DNA from: Kosmotoga arenicorallina S304 | GTDB lineage: Bacteria > Thermotogota > Thermotogae > Petrotogales > Kosmotogaceae | Direction: 5' to 3' | Assembly: GCF_001636545.1 (NCBI RefSeq) | Contig: NZ_JFHK01000017.1 | Span: 1-64,000, forward strand | DNA length: 64,000 nucleotides | Shown: positions 24,657-33,730 of the stretch, piece by piece | Numbering within the stretch: the stretch's first letter is position 1 | Layout: each line of letters opens with the position of its first letter | The notes under the pieces: model-generated | What the model saw: only the letters and a program-made list of their open reading frames with translations | Told to the model about the DNA's origin: nothing | Databases searched by the model: none | Made by a program: the position numbers and the translations under genes

Positions 24657-26399
24657 TTATTCCTCCTCTAATTTCTCTTCGAGCAACTGCCGTTCATACA
24701 TTCTCTTGTATAAACCGCCCTTTTCCATCAGAGTGTCATGGGCACCGCTTTCGATTATTTCACCATCATGCAACACGTAAATTATGTCAGCATCTCTCAC
24801 GGCTTTTAGCCTATGAGAAATGACGATAACTGTTCTTAAATCGATTCCTTCTCTGAGGGAAGAAATGATTTTAAGCTCCGTTTCTGTGTCCACTGCGGAG
24901 AGGCAGTCGTCAAGAATGACAATCGGGGCCTTTTTCAAGAGTGCTCTGGCAATTGCGATGCGTTGCTTCTGCCCTCCTGAAAGAGTTACACCCCTTTCTC
25001 CAACCATTGTTTCATAGCCTTCAGGGAAGTCATTCTCTATGTCGGAATGGATTGCCGCAATAGAAGCATAGCGAATGATTTCCTCATCAGATGCGTTTTC
25101 GACCCCAAAAGCAATGTTGTTCTTAACTGTTTCTGAAAAAAGGAATGTCTCCTGAGGAACATATGCGATATTTTCCCGCAAAACGGCTGGGTCAATGCGG
25201 TTTATGTCTTTTCCGTCAATAAAAACCTTTCCTTCGGGAATCGGGTATAAGCGTGTCAAAATCTTCGCAAGTGTAGATTTTCCTGAACCCGTTGTTCCGA
25301 CTATTGCAATCTTGCTTCCAGCCGGAATATGAAGATAAACATCTTTCAGAACGGCATCTTTGCTGTTTGGATATTTGAAAGTAAGTCTGTTAATTTCTAT
25401 GTCTCCGGTAAGTTTTTCAACCTTTGCAGGATCTTTGGTAATGATATCGGTTTCTTCATTAAGCAATTCCTTCAGACGGCTATAAGAAGCGCGACCACGC
25501 TGTATAATATTAATTAGCCACCCGGTAGCCATCATTGGCCATATGAGCATACCAAGATAGGTGGTGAAAGTAACAAATTCCCCCAGGGTCAGCTGCCCGG
25601 TGATCACTGCTCTTCCACCGAAAGACATTGCAATAACATAACCAATAGACGCGAGCAATTGAATAAGCGGGAAAAACATACCCCAAACACGGATTAGCGA
25701 GATATTTTTTTGAACATAGTCGTCGGATTTTGCATACATCATCTCATATCTTGATTTTTCCTGTCCATAGCTTTTTATAACCCTTATCCCGGAAACGCTT
25801 TCCTCGGCAGAATCTGTCATTACCGCAAAAGCAGCCTGAACCTTTTTGAAACGCGTATGTATTAATCTTCCAAAAAAAGCGGAAATCAAAGCAAGAGGTG
25901 GTAAAGGAATTATAACAATCCATGTGAGCTTCCAGCTTATCAAAGAACCCATTGCAAATACAGTTACCAGAGTCATAAATATGGCATCCACAGACATCAC
26001 TATTGCAGGACCCATTGCTCTCCTGACAGCCGCCACATCATTCGTAAAGCGTGCCATCAATTCACCGACTTTAATGCGGTCGTAAAAGCTTGCTGGTAAA
26101 GACAATAATTTTTCAAATAACACTTTTTTTGAGTAATACTCAAAGCGTCTTGCACTGCCCATGATGAAAATTCTCCAGAAAAACCTGGAAATAAATATCC
26201 CGAGGGAAACGCCAATTATTGCGTATAAAGATGTTTTTAGGACGCTAATATCTTCCACGCCGGTCTTTAGCCTATCGATAATATTTCCAATTATTCTGGG
26301 GGATACAAGCTGAAGCAAATCAACCAGTATAACAAAAGACGCCCCCATCAAATACATCCACCAATATCGGCGTATAAAACTTTTTATCAGATTTACCAC
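24657..26399 (-). CDS. ABC exporter, degenerate-site half of a heterodimer (TM287-like)
   Basis: 580 residues with a six-helix exporter domain and an ABC domain: Walker A GTTGSGKST, signature LSGGQKQRIAIARAL, Walker B VILDDCLSA (about residues 494-500) and H-loop SHRL. The residue after Walker B is Asp instead of the catalytic Glu, so the site built from this Walker B is expected not to hydrolyse ATP, as in the T. maritima TM287/TM288 heterodimer. It is the first gene of the pair and is translationally coupled to the second. Confidence 0.92.
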   Translation of the reverse strand: MVNLIKSFIRRYWWMYLMGASFVILVDLLQLVSPRIIGNIIDRLKTGVEDISVLKTSLYAIIGVSLGIFISRFFWRIFIMGSARRFEYYSKKVLFEKLLSLPASFYDRIKVGELMARFTNDVAAVRRAMGPAIVMSVDAIFMTLVTVFAMGSLISWKLTWIVIIPLPPLALISAFFGRLIHTRFKKVQAAFAVMTDSAEESVSGIRVIKSYGQEKSRYEMMYAKSDDYVQKNISLIRVWGMFFPLIQLLASIGYVIAMSFGGRAVITGQLTLGEFVTFTTYLGMLIWPMMATGWLINIIQRGRASYSRLKELLNEETDIITKDPAKVEKLTGDIEINRLTFKYPNSKDAVLKDVYLHIPAGSKIAIVGTTGSGKSTLAKILTRLYPIPEGKVFIDGKDINRIDPAVLRENIAYVPQETFLFSETVKNNIAFGVENASDEEIIRYASIAAIHSDIENDFPEGYETMVGERGVTLSGGQKQRIAIARALLKKAPIVILDDCLSAVDTETELKIISSLREGIDLRTVIVISHRLKAVRDADIIYVLHDGEIIESGAHDTLMEKGGLYKRMYERQLLEEKLEEE

Positions 26400-26498
26400 C
26401 CCATTGGTAAGTTTAGCTTACTAATTTTAGCATACGAAGAATTCATTTTCTTTAACAATTTTACCATCTATGATGTTATTATTAGGCATGGTGAGCTT

Positions 26499-27830
26499 AT
26501 GAAAAAACTGTTGGTAATTGGAGTGTGCATGCTTTTGACATCAGCAGGATTTGCGTTATCCGAAAGCTGGTTAAATGAAAAAATAGGCCTTGTACTTTCC
26601 GGAGGCGGAGGACGGGGTGCTTATGAAATAGGCGTCTGGAAAGCCCTGAGTGATCTTAATATTCATGTTGGCGGCATTTACGGTACATCAGTGGGTTCAA
26701 TAAATGCTGCAGGAATTCTTATGGGTGATTTTAAAATGCTGAGAGATATTTGGCTTTCTATGAATTATGATGATGTTATGGATGTATCACCCGAAGTCAA
26801 AAAAATTATAGAAGGAAACCTTTCAAGTCTTTCAGCAACTGATATTGCCAGGGCCATGAGAAGTCTTTTCACGGGGATAGATGTAACCCCTTTGCGAAAT
26901 GAATTAAGTAAACTAATTGATGAAGAAAGAGTGAGATCTTCAGGCGTTGACTATGGTTTGGTAGCATATTCGTTGAGCAAAATGAAACCGACTATGCTTT
27001 ACCTTGAAGACATTCCAGATGGGCAACTTGTTGATTATATACTTGCCAGCTCAAATTTTCCGGTGTTCAAAAGAGAAACCTTTGGCGGGGAGCGGTATAT
27101 TGATGGAGGCATTTACAGTAATATCCCCATTGAGCTTGCGATAAATCGTGGCTACAAAAAGATAATAGCAGTGGATATTGGAACATATGGCTTAACGGAT
27201 ATCCTGAATTTCCTTGGTCGTTACAGAAACAAGTCGGAAATCATCTTTATAAAACCAAGAAAGCACTTCGGAACAGTGTTGACATTTGATCCTGAAGTCA
27301 GCAGGAAATATTTGCTGGAGGGATATCTTGATACACTGAGAGTTTTTGGCATTTTGAAGGGAGAAAAGTATTATATTTTCAGCACTGAAGATATATTCAA
27401 GGAATTGTTCATGTCCCTTTCAGCCGAATCTATCGAGGAGCTTTTTGGCGTATTGGATCTGCATTACTCAAATACAGCGGAAAAAGAGTACTTATATAAC
27501 ATGATATTCCTTCCCTATTTGGAGTCTTACACGGGAATTTTTGGAAAGCCTTCATCAGATACTTCATATATCCTTTTGGAACAGCTCGCATCTTTTTGGG
27601 GGATAGAATGGCTGAAATTATATGATTCTTATGAGTTGCTGAAAGAAATAATAATTCGGGGCGAAGCGGAAAGCAATTTAAATATCGTGCAATCTTTTTT
27701 GAAAAACCTCCGCTATAAAAGACTTTTTGAAGGGCTCAAAATCTTATTAGATAAAGGAAAACCGCTTCCAAAAAAGGAAAAATACCTGGAATTGAAGAAG
27801 ACCCTGGAAGAGCTGGTTACAATAGATTAG
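26499..27830 (+). CDS. Exported patatin-like phospholipase
   Basis: 443 residues with a signal peptide (MKKLLVIGVCMLLTSAGFAL). The patatin domain has the oxyanion loop GGGGRGAYEIG (about residues 35-45), nucleophile Ser64 in GTSVG and the catalytic Asp in YIDGGIYSN (about 201). It is a Ser/Asp acyl hydrolase acting outside the cytoplasm, probably on phospholipids. The 200-residue C-terminal region is not recognised; it lacks an obvious barrel (POTRA/BamA) pattern. It is divergent from the ABC exporter genes. The next gene, rbfA, lies 50 bases downstream with its own TATAAT. Confidence 0.88.
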   Translation: MKKLLVIGVCMLLTSAGFALSESWLNEKIGLVLSGGGGRGAYEIGVWKALSDLNIHVGGIYGTSVGSINAAGILMGDFKMLRDIWLSMNYDDVMDVSPEVKKIIEGNLSSLSATDIARAMRSLFTGIDVTPLRNELSKLIDEERVRSSGVDYGLVAYSLSKMKPTMLYLEDIPDGQLVDYILASSNFPVFKRETFGGERYIDGGIYSNIPIELAINRGYKKIIAVDIGTYGLTDILNFLGRYRNKSEIIFIKPRKHFGTVLTFDPEVSRKYLLEGYLDTLRVFGILKGEKYYIFSTEDIFKELFMSLSAESIEELFGVLDLHYSNTAEKEYLYNMIFLPYLESYTGIFGKPSSDTSYILLEQLASFWGIEWLKLYDSYELLKEIIIRGEAESNLNIVQSFLKNLRYKRLFEGLKILLDKGKPLPKKEKYLELKKTLEELVTID

Positions 27831-27852
27831 AAACATATGATATTTTGTGCTG

Positions 27853-27858
27853 TATAAT
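27853..27858 (+). promoter_or_regulatory. Possible -10 box for rbfA-truB-ribF
   Basis: A TATAAT lies 22 bases before the rbfA start, in the short gap after the patatin gene. No good -35 is visible, so this is weak. Confidence 0.35.
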
Positions 27859-27880
27859 TTATGGAGCCGGAGGTGATGAT

Positions 27881-28249
27881 ATGGCTGGTTCTTACAGAAG
27901 GCAAATGCTCGAATCGGAAATCCAGAAAGTTCTTTCAGAAGCTTTGAGAAATTACAAAGGAGCCGGTATCGACGCTTCGCTTTTGAATATTGTAAGAGTA
28001 GAGCTATCGAAGGATAAAAGATACGCAAACGTTTTTGTGAGCAGTCTCATAGATTCTATGAAAAAAGAGGAAGTTGTAAACTGGTTTGAAGAGAACAAGG
28101 GATATCTTCGAACAGCAATTGCAAAAGCGATCAGGCTCTTCAAAGCACCTGAGTTGAGATTCAAGGCAGACATAGGGATTGATGCGAGCTTAAGGATATC
28201 CAGGATTCTTGAGGAAATAAATAAAGAAAAGGGAGAGGAAAGCGAATAA
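27881..28249 (+). CDS. rbfA: Ribosome-binding factor A
   Basis: 122 residues from ATG 27881, which follows GGAGGTG; an earlier frame-open start has no ribosome-binding site. The KH-type fold is recognisable from YRRQMLESEIQKVLSEALR at the start, then VRVELSKDKRYANVFVS and PELRFKADIG. RbfA binds the 30S precursor during 16S rRNA 5'-end maturation. The stop overlaps the truB start (TAATG). rbfA-truB-ribF is a common translation/maturation operon order. Confidence 0.93.
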   Translation: MAGSYRRQMLESEIQKVLSEALRNYKGAGIDASLLNIVRVELSKDKRYANVFVSSLIDSMKKEEVVNWFEENKGYLRTAIAKAIRLFKAPELRFKADIGIDASLRISRILEEINKEKGEESE

Positions 28250-29181
28250 TGGCCTCTGGTTTTCTTTTTATAGACAAGCCTGACGGGATCACATCGCATG
28301 ATGTGGTTAACATAGCCCGAAAAAGGTTAGGAATAAAAAAAATCGGCCACTCGGGAACACTGGATCCCTTTGCAAGCGGTTTGCTCATTCTTGGTGTTGA
28401 AAAAGCAACAAGACTACTTGAATACATAAAAGACTTCGAGAAAACCTATAACGTAAGGATGAAGCTCGGAGTAGTTACAGATACATTTGATATAACCGGC
28501 AAAGTAGCAGAAGAGCACTCGACCTGGAAAGACCTAACTGAAATAGAAATTGTTGATACACTTAAAAGCTTTGAGGGTGAATATCTTCAGGTGCCACCCG
28601 CTTATTCTGCTAAGCGTTATAAAGGAAAGAGATTGTATCAGCTAGCCCGTGAAGGGAAAATAATCAACCTCCCCCCCAAAAAAGTTAAGATCTTTTCCAT
28701 AAGTAATATTGAAGTAAATCATGATAATGGTGAGGTTGCCTTTAAAGCAAAAGTCTCTTCAGGAACTTACATAAGATCTTTGGTTATGGATGTTGGATAT
28801 CAGTTAGGTTGCGGTGCCACTACCACTTATTTGAGGAGAGAAAAAATAGGCAATTTTTCTGTCCATGAAGCAATAGCGCCTGAAGAAATCTCTTCTTTTT
28901 CGATAGTAGAACCCGAAAGGGTATTATCCGGGTTCCTCCCTTCCATTATTGTTACAGAAGCTCAGGGAAAAGCCGTGTTAAACGGCCAGCAAATTTGGCT
29001 CAACGGATTGGCGGGCATTGATGGGAAGTTCAAAAAGGATGATCTGGTTAGAGTTATAGATGAAGAGGGTATCTTCCTGGCCATTGCAAGAGCTGAAAGG
29101 GATTCCAGTTTTATACGTAAGCTCTTTGAAAAAATGGAAAATCAACGTATAGCAAAACTAATAAAGGTTTTTGGTGATTAG
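28249..29181 (+). CDS. truB: tRNA pseudouridine-55 synthase
   Basis: 310 residues. The motif GHSGTLDPFASGLLILG contains the catalytic Asp of TruB-type synthases (about residue 39), and KTYNVRMKLG and SGTYIRSLVMDVG follow as in the family. It isomerises U55 in the T-loop of most tRNAs. A PUA-like C-terminal domain is present (from about residue 240). It is coupled to rbfA by a one-base overlap and to ribF by a 3-base gap. Confidence 0.96.
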   Translation: MASGFLFIDKPDGITSHDVVNIARKRLGIKKIGHSGTLDPFASGLLILGVEKATRLLEYIKDFEKTYNVRMKLGVVTDTFDITGKVAEEHSTWKDLTEIEIVDTLKSFEGEYLQVPPAYSAKRYKGKRLYQLAREGKIINLPPKKVKIFSISNIEVNHDNGEVAFKAKVSSGTYIRSLVMDVGYQLGCGATTTYLRREKIGNFSVHEAIAPEEISSFSIVEPERVLSGFLPSIIVTEAQGKAVLNGQQIWLNGLAGIDGKFKKDDLVRVIDEEGIFLAIARAERDSSFIRKLFEKMENQRIAKLIKVFGD

Positions 29182-29184
29182 TAA

Positions 29185-30096
29185 ATGTTCGTTGCGTGCA
29201 TAGGTACTTTTGATGGCGTTCATGCAGGCCATAGAAAAATCATTGATGAAGCTGTCAACCTTTCCAAAAATCTAAAAGCAAATAGTATTGCCATATCCAT
29301 GATTTATCCATGGCAATATTATTTTCCGAATTTTCCCGGACTTATCTATCCGGTTTCCCAAAGAATTGAGCTTATCCTTGACACAGGCATAGAAGATGTA
29401 ATAACAGTGAACATGGCAGAGATAAAAGATATTGAACCGGAAGATTATATAAGCTCGCTCCTTTCACAAGGCTTAAAAGGTCTGGTTGTTGGAGAAGATT
29501 TTACCTTCGGCAAAAATGCCCGCGGAGATGTAAAAATGCTATCGAGAATGGCAGCTGATTATGGATTTGAATTGAAGACAATCCCGAAGCAAACATATCA
29601 ATCAAAGCGAATTAGCAGCAGCTGGATAAGGGAAGCGATTGCCCGCGGGGATATCAAATTGGCTGGGAAATTATTGCAGAGACCTTATCATATATTCGGC
29701 CAGGTTTATAGGGATCAGGGTTTAGGAGGCAAGCTTGGATTTCCCACTGCGAACATATCGAGAGGAGAGGATAAACTTGTCCATCCCAGATCAGGTGTTT
29801 ATATTGTTCGCTCAATAATTGACAACGAAACGGTTTTTGGGCTCCTGAACGTTGGCTTTCGCCCCACTATTAACCCTTCTGAAGAAGTCAAATACGAGGT
29901 CTATTATTTAGATTTTGAAAAAGAGCTTTATAGTAAGGTCATTGAAATGGATTTACTTGAATATTTAAGGCCTGAACTAAAATTCAATACGCTAGATGAT
30001 TTGATTAAAGCAATCAAAAGAGATGAAAGAATAGCAAGAGCATGGATTGCCAAACATCTATCAAATCAAGGAGAGAAGGAAATCGAGAATTTCTGA
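29185..30096 (+). CDS. ribF: Bifunctional riboflavin kinase / FAD synthetase
   Basis: 303 residues. The N-terminal nucleotidyltransferase domain begins with CIGTFDGVHAGHRKII, and the C-terminal kinase domain has GQVYRDQGLGGKLGFPTANI. It makes FMN and FAD from riboflavin, the cofactors needed by ApbE, NfnA/NfnB and others in this window. The start follows truB by 3 bases, so no FMN riboswitch could lie between. The 3' end overlaps the convergent hydrolase gene by 36 bases. Confidence 0.96.
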   Translation: MFVACIGTFDGVHAGHRKIIDEAVNLSKNLKANSIAISMIYPWQYYFPNFPGLIYPVSQRIELILDTGIEDVITVNMAEIKDIEPEDYISSLLSQGLKGLVVGEDFTFGKNARGDVKMLSRMAADYGFELKTIPKQTYQSKRISSSWIREAIARGDIKLAGKLLQRPYHIFGQVYRDQGLGGKLGFPTANISRGEDKLVHPRSGVYIVRSIIDNETVFGLLNVGFRPTINPSEEVKYEVYYLDFEKELYSKVIEMDLLEYLRPELKFNTLDDLIKAIKRDERIARAWIAKHLSNQGEKEIENF

Positions 30097-30849
30097 GTGA
30101 TAGATTTCTTTTACATCTTGATCCCTGAAAGGTTCGTGTTTAGAACCTTCAAAGCACCGAATTTTCTTCTCAGTTTTTAACTTGTTATAAAAATCTTCTA
30201 TCGCTTCTGTAGAAACGACTCTATCTTCAGAACCATAGGTTAGCATAACAGGGCAGTTGATGCTATCTACTCTTTCCCAAGAAAGGCTTATCTGCTTTTC
30301 CATATCAAAGAAAAACCTCACCGAAATCTTATCATGAACGCTGGGTTCCATTTTATAAAATCTATTTGTCTTGTCATCCTTCGAAATCTCCGACGGATCT
30401 ATTCTATTGCTAAATCTCAGGAAAGGAACTATAAAAGATAACGAGAAAAGGATGAAGTATAAGCTTTTAAGTTCATTGCGGTAAGACATCAAAGGCGGGG
30501 AACTTAAAATGGCTGCTCTAAAAAGTGATGGATATTTTTCAAGAAGCCTGATAGAAGTCAATCCACCAAGGCTATGCCCGAATAAGAACAGATTATTATC
30601 AGGAATTTCAAAATTTGCCATATCAGCAAGCATCTTAATACGCTCAACATATTCACTGATGCTCTTCGCTGCACCATAAGGAGCAGAATCTAAACCATGT
30701 CCGGTATTGTCAGTAGCATAAACAACAAAGCCATTCCTGCTAAGAAATTGCGCAAGATCTTCATATCGACCGCTATGTTCACCCAAACCATGTGCAATTA
30801 TTACCTTGCCTTTTGTGTCACCAGAAGCCTGCCATTTTCTAACAAACAT
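30061..30849 (-). CDS. Alpha/beta hydrolase, monoacylglycerol lipase-like
   Basis: 262 residues from ATG 30849, 9 bases after GGGGG; ATG 30858 touches that site. The lipase motifs are HGLGEHSGRYEDLA at the oxyanion region and nucleophile Ser in LFGHSLGGLTS; a likely Asp is in YGSEDRVVS and the His in GSKHEPFRD. There is no signal peptide, so it is cytoplasmic, acting on lipid esters such as monoacylglycerols. The 3' end overlaps ribF on the other strand by 36 bases, so mRNAs could form an antisense pair. Confidence 0.88.
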   Translation of the reverse strand: MFVRKWQASGDTKGKVIIAHGLGEHSGRYEDLAQFLSRNGFVVYATDNTGHGLDSAPYGAAKSISEYVERIKMLADMANFEIPDNNLFLFGHSLGGLTSIRLLEKYPSLFRAAILSSPPLMSYRNELKSLYFILFSLSFIVPFLRFSNRIDPSEISKDDKTNRFYKMEPSVHDKISVRFFFDMEKQISLSWERVDSINCPVMLTYGSEDRVVSTEAIEDFYNKLKTEKKIRCFEGSKHEPFRDQDVKEIYHSEILDFLLSLI

Positions 30850-30924
30850 TCGTTGCATCCCCCTTTAAGTCCCCGGTTATTATATTTATTATACTTTTGA
30901 AAAGAAGATTTTCAAAACCCGGTA

Positions 30925-30953
30925 TTTACAAAACAGAATTGGTATGATACGAT
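30925..30953 (+). promoter_or_regulatory. Promoter of tRNA-Glu (CTC)
   Basis: TTTACA (30925-30930), 17-base spacer and TACGAT (30948-30953) would start transcription a few bases before the tRNA gene. A TATGAT at 30943 is an alternative -10. Confidence 0.5.
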
Positions 30954-30963
30954 AATTACGCTT

Positions 30964-31038
30964 GGCCCCATAGGATAACGGCTAGTCCACCGGATTCTCA
31001 GTCCGAAGGTCGGGGTTCGATTCCCCGTGGGGCTGCCA
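30964..31038 (+). tRNA. tRNA-Glu (CTC)
   Basis: 75 bases with encoded CCA. The acceptor stem GGCCCCA / TGGGGCT has one G-T pair at its end and the T-arm has GGTTCGATTCC. The anticodon loop TTCTCAG presents CTC. A mismatch sits at the outer end of the anticodon stem. A second tRNA-Glu with TTC lies at 33928. Confidence 0.93.
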
Positions 31039-31041
31039 AAA

Positions 31042-31067
31042 AAAGCCCTTCACATGAAGGGCTTTTT
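31042..31067 (+). terminator. Terminator of tRNA-Glu (CTC)
   Basis: A 10-bp stem AAAGCCCTTC / GAAGGGCTTT with ACAT loop, followed by T-rich sequence, starts 4 bases after the tRNA. Confidence 0.92.
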
Positions 31068-31087
31068 AATTTAATAATTGCAGAAAA

Positions 31088-31112
31088 AAAGAGAGCCATT
31101 GGCTCTCTTTTT
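31088..31112 (-). terminator. Terminator of tRNA-Ala (minus strand)
   Basis: A symmetric 10-bp stem AAAGAGAGCC / GGCTCTCTTT with an ATT loop, T-rich on both strands. It lies 3 bases beyond the 3' end of tRNA-Ala and can act both ways. Confidence 0.9.
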
Positions 31113-31114
31113 AT

Positions 31115-31190
31115 TGGTGGAGTCGATGGGATTCGAACCCACGACTTTCGCCTTGCGAAGGCGACGCGCTCCCGACTGCGCTACGACCCC
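31115..31190 (-). tRNA. tRNA-Ala (CGC)
   Basis: 76 bases with encoded CCA. The acceptor stem GGGGTCG / CGACTCC contains the G3-U70 pair that is the alanine identity element. The anticodon loop TTCGCAA presents CGC. Confidence 0.96.
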
Positions 31191-31200
31191 ACGCAAAATT

Positions 31201-31229
31201 ATTATAACTTACAGCTCAAAAAAGGTCAA
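31201..31229 (-). promoter_or_regulatory. Promoter of tRNA-Ala, overlapping the deoB stop codon
   Basis: On the minus strand: TTGACC (31224-31229), 17-base spacer, perfect TATAAT (31201-31206). The TGA stop of deoB (31226-31228) is part of the -35 box, so the two genes abut as closely as possible. Confidence 0.85.
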
Positions 31230-32395
31230 CGCAGCAGTTCTTTTTTGAAGCTTGTCCCGTTGCGCATTAAAGGCACATTGAAAAAATCCAAAACTGTTTG
31301 GCCAAGATCAGCAAAGGTCTCTCTTTCACCGAGATTCACATTTTCTTTGAGTCTCTTTCCGTAAATCAGCAAAGGGACTTTTTCACGTGAATGGTCCGTT
31401 GAGGGAGTGGTTGGATCACAGCCGTGATCTGCAGTGATAATTAGCACATCATCCGGTCCCATAGCAGCCATTATCTCTGGTAATCTCTGATCAAATTCTT
31501 CCAGGGCTTTGGCATAACCAACGGGATTATTTCTGTGACCGTATTTCATGTCATAATCAACCAAATTCGTGAAGATAAGCCCATTTTCCACAGTTTTCAA
31601 ATACCCTATTGTTTTATCAATACCATCGTTGTTGTCCTTGGTCTTGACATATTCGGTAATTCCATGCCCATCGTATATGTCTCTGATCTTCCCCACTGCA
31701 TAAACGGGAATCCCTGACTTCACAAGACGTTCAAGCGCTATTTCACCTTCCGGTGGAAGGGAGTAGTCATGTCTGTTGGGAGTTCGAGTATAATTTGGCC
31801 ATTCTCCTACAAAGGGCCGGGCAATAACCCTCGCCACTTTATAACCGCTTTTATCAAGGATCTCTCTGGCTATTTCACAGTATTTATATAGCTCAGGAAC
31901 CGGGACAATCCCCTCGTGTGCGGCTATCTGGAAAACACTATCTGCTGAAGTATAAACAATTAGTGCTCCGGTATCCTCATGGACTTTTCCCAGCTCTTTT
32001 ATTATCTCCGTTCCGGATGCTGGTTTGTTTCCTATTACTTTTCTTCCCGTAGCCTCTTCAAAGGGTCTAATAATTTCTTCTGGAAATCCCTCCGGAAACA
32101 TGTCAAAAGGCTTTTCAAGGACGATTCCCATAAATTCCCAGTGTCCAGTAGTAGTGTCTTTTCCCGGGCTTTTTTCAAGCATTTTGCCAAAGGCGCCCAG
32201 AGCCTTTTCAACCGGTGGGACTCCAAGGATTTCGGTAAGGTTGCCAAGGCCTAATCTCTGGCAATTGGGCATGTTCAGTCCACCAACAGCTTTTGAGGTG
32301 TTTCCCAAAGTGTTAGAACCTACATCTCCATAAACAGCCGCATCAGGCATTTCACCAGCGCCTACGCTATCAAGAACAATAATAGTTGCTCGCAT
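31226..32395 (-). CDS. deoB: Phosphopentomutase
   Basis: 389 residues from ATG 32395, which has AGGAGTGAT upstream; upstream in-frame starts lack one. The alkaline-phosphatase-superfamily metal motifs are intact: LDSVGAGEMPDA at the N-terminus, DTTTGHWEFMG near residue 85 and TADHGCDPTTPSTDHSRE near the end. It interconverts (deoxy)ribose 1- and 5-phosphate, feeding deoxyribose 5-phosphate to DeoC. deoC is in a different operon (18883). The gene has its own leader and is divergent from the Ste24-type protease gene. Confidence 0.96.
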   Translation of the reverse strand: MRATIIVLDSVGAGEMPDAAVYGDVGSNTLGNTSKAVGGLNMPNCQRLGLGNLTEILGVPPVEKALGAFGKMLEKSPGKDTTTGHWEFMGIVLEKPFDMFPEGFPEEIIRPFEEATGRKVIGNKPASGTEIIKELGKVHEDTGALIVYTSADSVFQIAAHEGIVPVPELYKYCEIAREILDKSGYKVARVIARPFVGEWPNYTRTPNRHDYSLPPEGEIALERLVKSGIPVYAVGKIRDIYDGHGITEYVKTKDNNDGIDKTIGYLKTVENGLIFTNLVDYDMKYGHRNNPVGYAKALEEFDQRLPEIMAAMGPDDVLIITADHGCDPTTPSTDHSREKVPLLIYGKRLKENVNLGERETFADLGQTVLDFFNVPLMRNGTSFKKELLR

Positions 32396-32492
32396 TTTAT
32401 CACTCCTATTTTTATTTCTTACCATAAAATGTTATCATGCTCCCTGTATAATTAGAAGCGAAAAACATAAAATCAGTTCAGGAGGGAAAGAT

Positions 32493-33710
32493 ATGGCATT
32501 GTTTCTTGCGGTTATCTTCATCTCTGTAAGGATATTCAACATTTTTTTGAACGCTCTTAATCTTATCCACTCAACCGGCACAAAAGCGAAAATACCGGTA
32601 TTTCTCTCCTCAGAGATTGACAATACAGAGTTTCAAAAATTCAAGCGTTATAACAGAGAAAAAATATTGCTTTCGATTTACTCGGATATTCTGGATGCTA
32701 TATTAACAACATTATTTCTTTTTTTGGTTTACCAAAAACTGGAATCACTTTCAAATGTTACTGATAGCCAGATCTTTAACGGACTCCTATTTTTCGTTTT
32801 TATCGGGATCATAGATTTTGTGATATCCCTTCCCTTTTCCCTTTACAATAACTTCTCCATTGAAAAGCGTTATGGATTCAATACTATGACAGCTGGGCTA
32901 TATATAAAAGACCTGCTCAAATCAGTCGTATTGAGTGTAGTCATTGCTGGTCCTTTACTAGCAGGTTCTTTATGGCTTTTATACAATGTCAACAACTGGT
33001 GGATACCGTTATCCGTAGGAGTTTTAGTTGTTCAACTTCTTGCAGGCTGGATTGTGCCTACCCTTATTATGCCACTCTTCAACAAATTCACTCCTCTTGA
33101 GAATGAAAATCTTAAAATGAAGCTCGAAGCTGTTGCAAAAAAAGCAGGATTTAAGGCCAAAAAAATATATGTGATGGATGCATCTAAGCGCACCCGGCAT
33201 TCCAACGCTTTCTTTACCGGAATAGGAAAGAGTAAGAAGATTGCACTTTTCGATACTTTAATAGACAGCTGCAATGAAGAAGAAATTGAAGCCGTCTTTG
33301 CACATGAAGCTGGTCATTATGTCAACAAAGATACGATAAAAAATATATTTATAGGGTCTTTTTTCTTGATCCTGATAACATACTTGCTCTGGATATTTAT
33401 GAATAGCCAGATAGCTCAAAATTACTTTGGAGTACGTGAAAAATATACTGTCCTTCTATATGGGATTATATTCATTGGAGCCCTTTTCTCATTGGGGCGC
33501 GGATTTTTGAATGCCCTCAGTAGAAGAGCAGAGTTCAAAGCTGATAGTTATGCGGCTAAAATAACAGGTAAACCGGAAAATTTAGCAAATGCTTTGAAAA
33601 AAATCCACAAACTAAATATGTCGAATCTGAACCCTCATCCAATTTATGCATTTTTTAACTATTCGCATCCAACTCTTGAAGAAAGGATAAAAGCGCTGAC
33701 TAAAAGCTGA
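32493..33710 (+). CDS. M48 family membrane metalloprotease (Ste24-like)
   Basis: 405 residues with six or more membrane helices and the zinc motif HEAGH (about residues 271-275, in AVFAHEAGHYVNKD); the third ligand Glu is likely in RRAEFKADSYA. It resembles Ste24/CAAX prenyl-type proteases used in membrane protein quality control. The start ATG 32493 follows CAGGAGGG. A TATAAT lies at 32447-32452 without a clear -35. Downstream is a repeat-bearing gap and then tRNA genes. Confidence 0.9.
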   Translation: MALFLAVIFISVRIFNIFLNALNLIHSTGTKAKIPVFLSSEIDNTEFQKFKRYNREKILLSIYSDILDAILTTLFLFLVYQKLESLSNVTDSQIFNGLLFFVFIGIIDFVISLPFSLYNNFSIEKRYGFNTMTAGLYIKDLLKSVVLSVVIAGPLLAGSLWLLYNVNNWWIPLSVGVLVVQLLAGWIVPTLIMPLFNKFTPLENENLKMKLEAVAKKAGFKAKKIYVMDASKRTRHSNAFFTGIGKSKKIALFDTLIDSCNEEEIEAVFAHEAGHYVNKDTIKNIFIGSFFLILITYLLWIFMNSQIAQNYFGVREKYTVLLYGIIFIGALFSLGRGFLNALSRRAEFKADSYAAKITGKPENLANALKKIHKLNMSNLNPHPIYAFFNYSHPTLEERIKALTKS

Positions 33711-33730
33711 TATTCTTTTAAGAATTGAGA

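Noticed and set aside
28940-29184. FMN riboswitch for ribF
   Set aside because: ribF begins 3 bases after truB, leaving no room for a leader, and I see no conserved RFN motifs.
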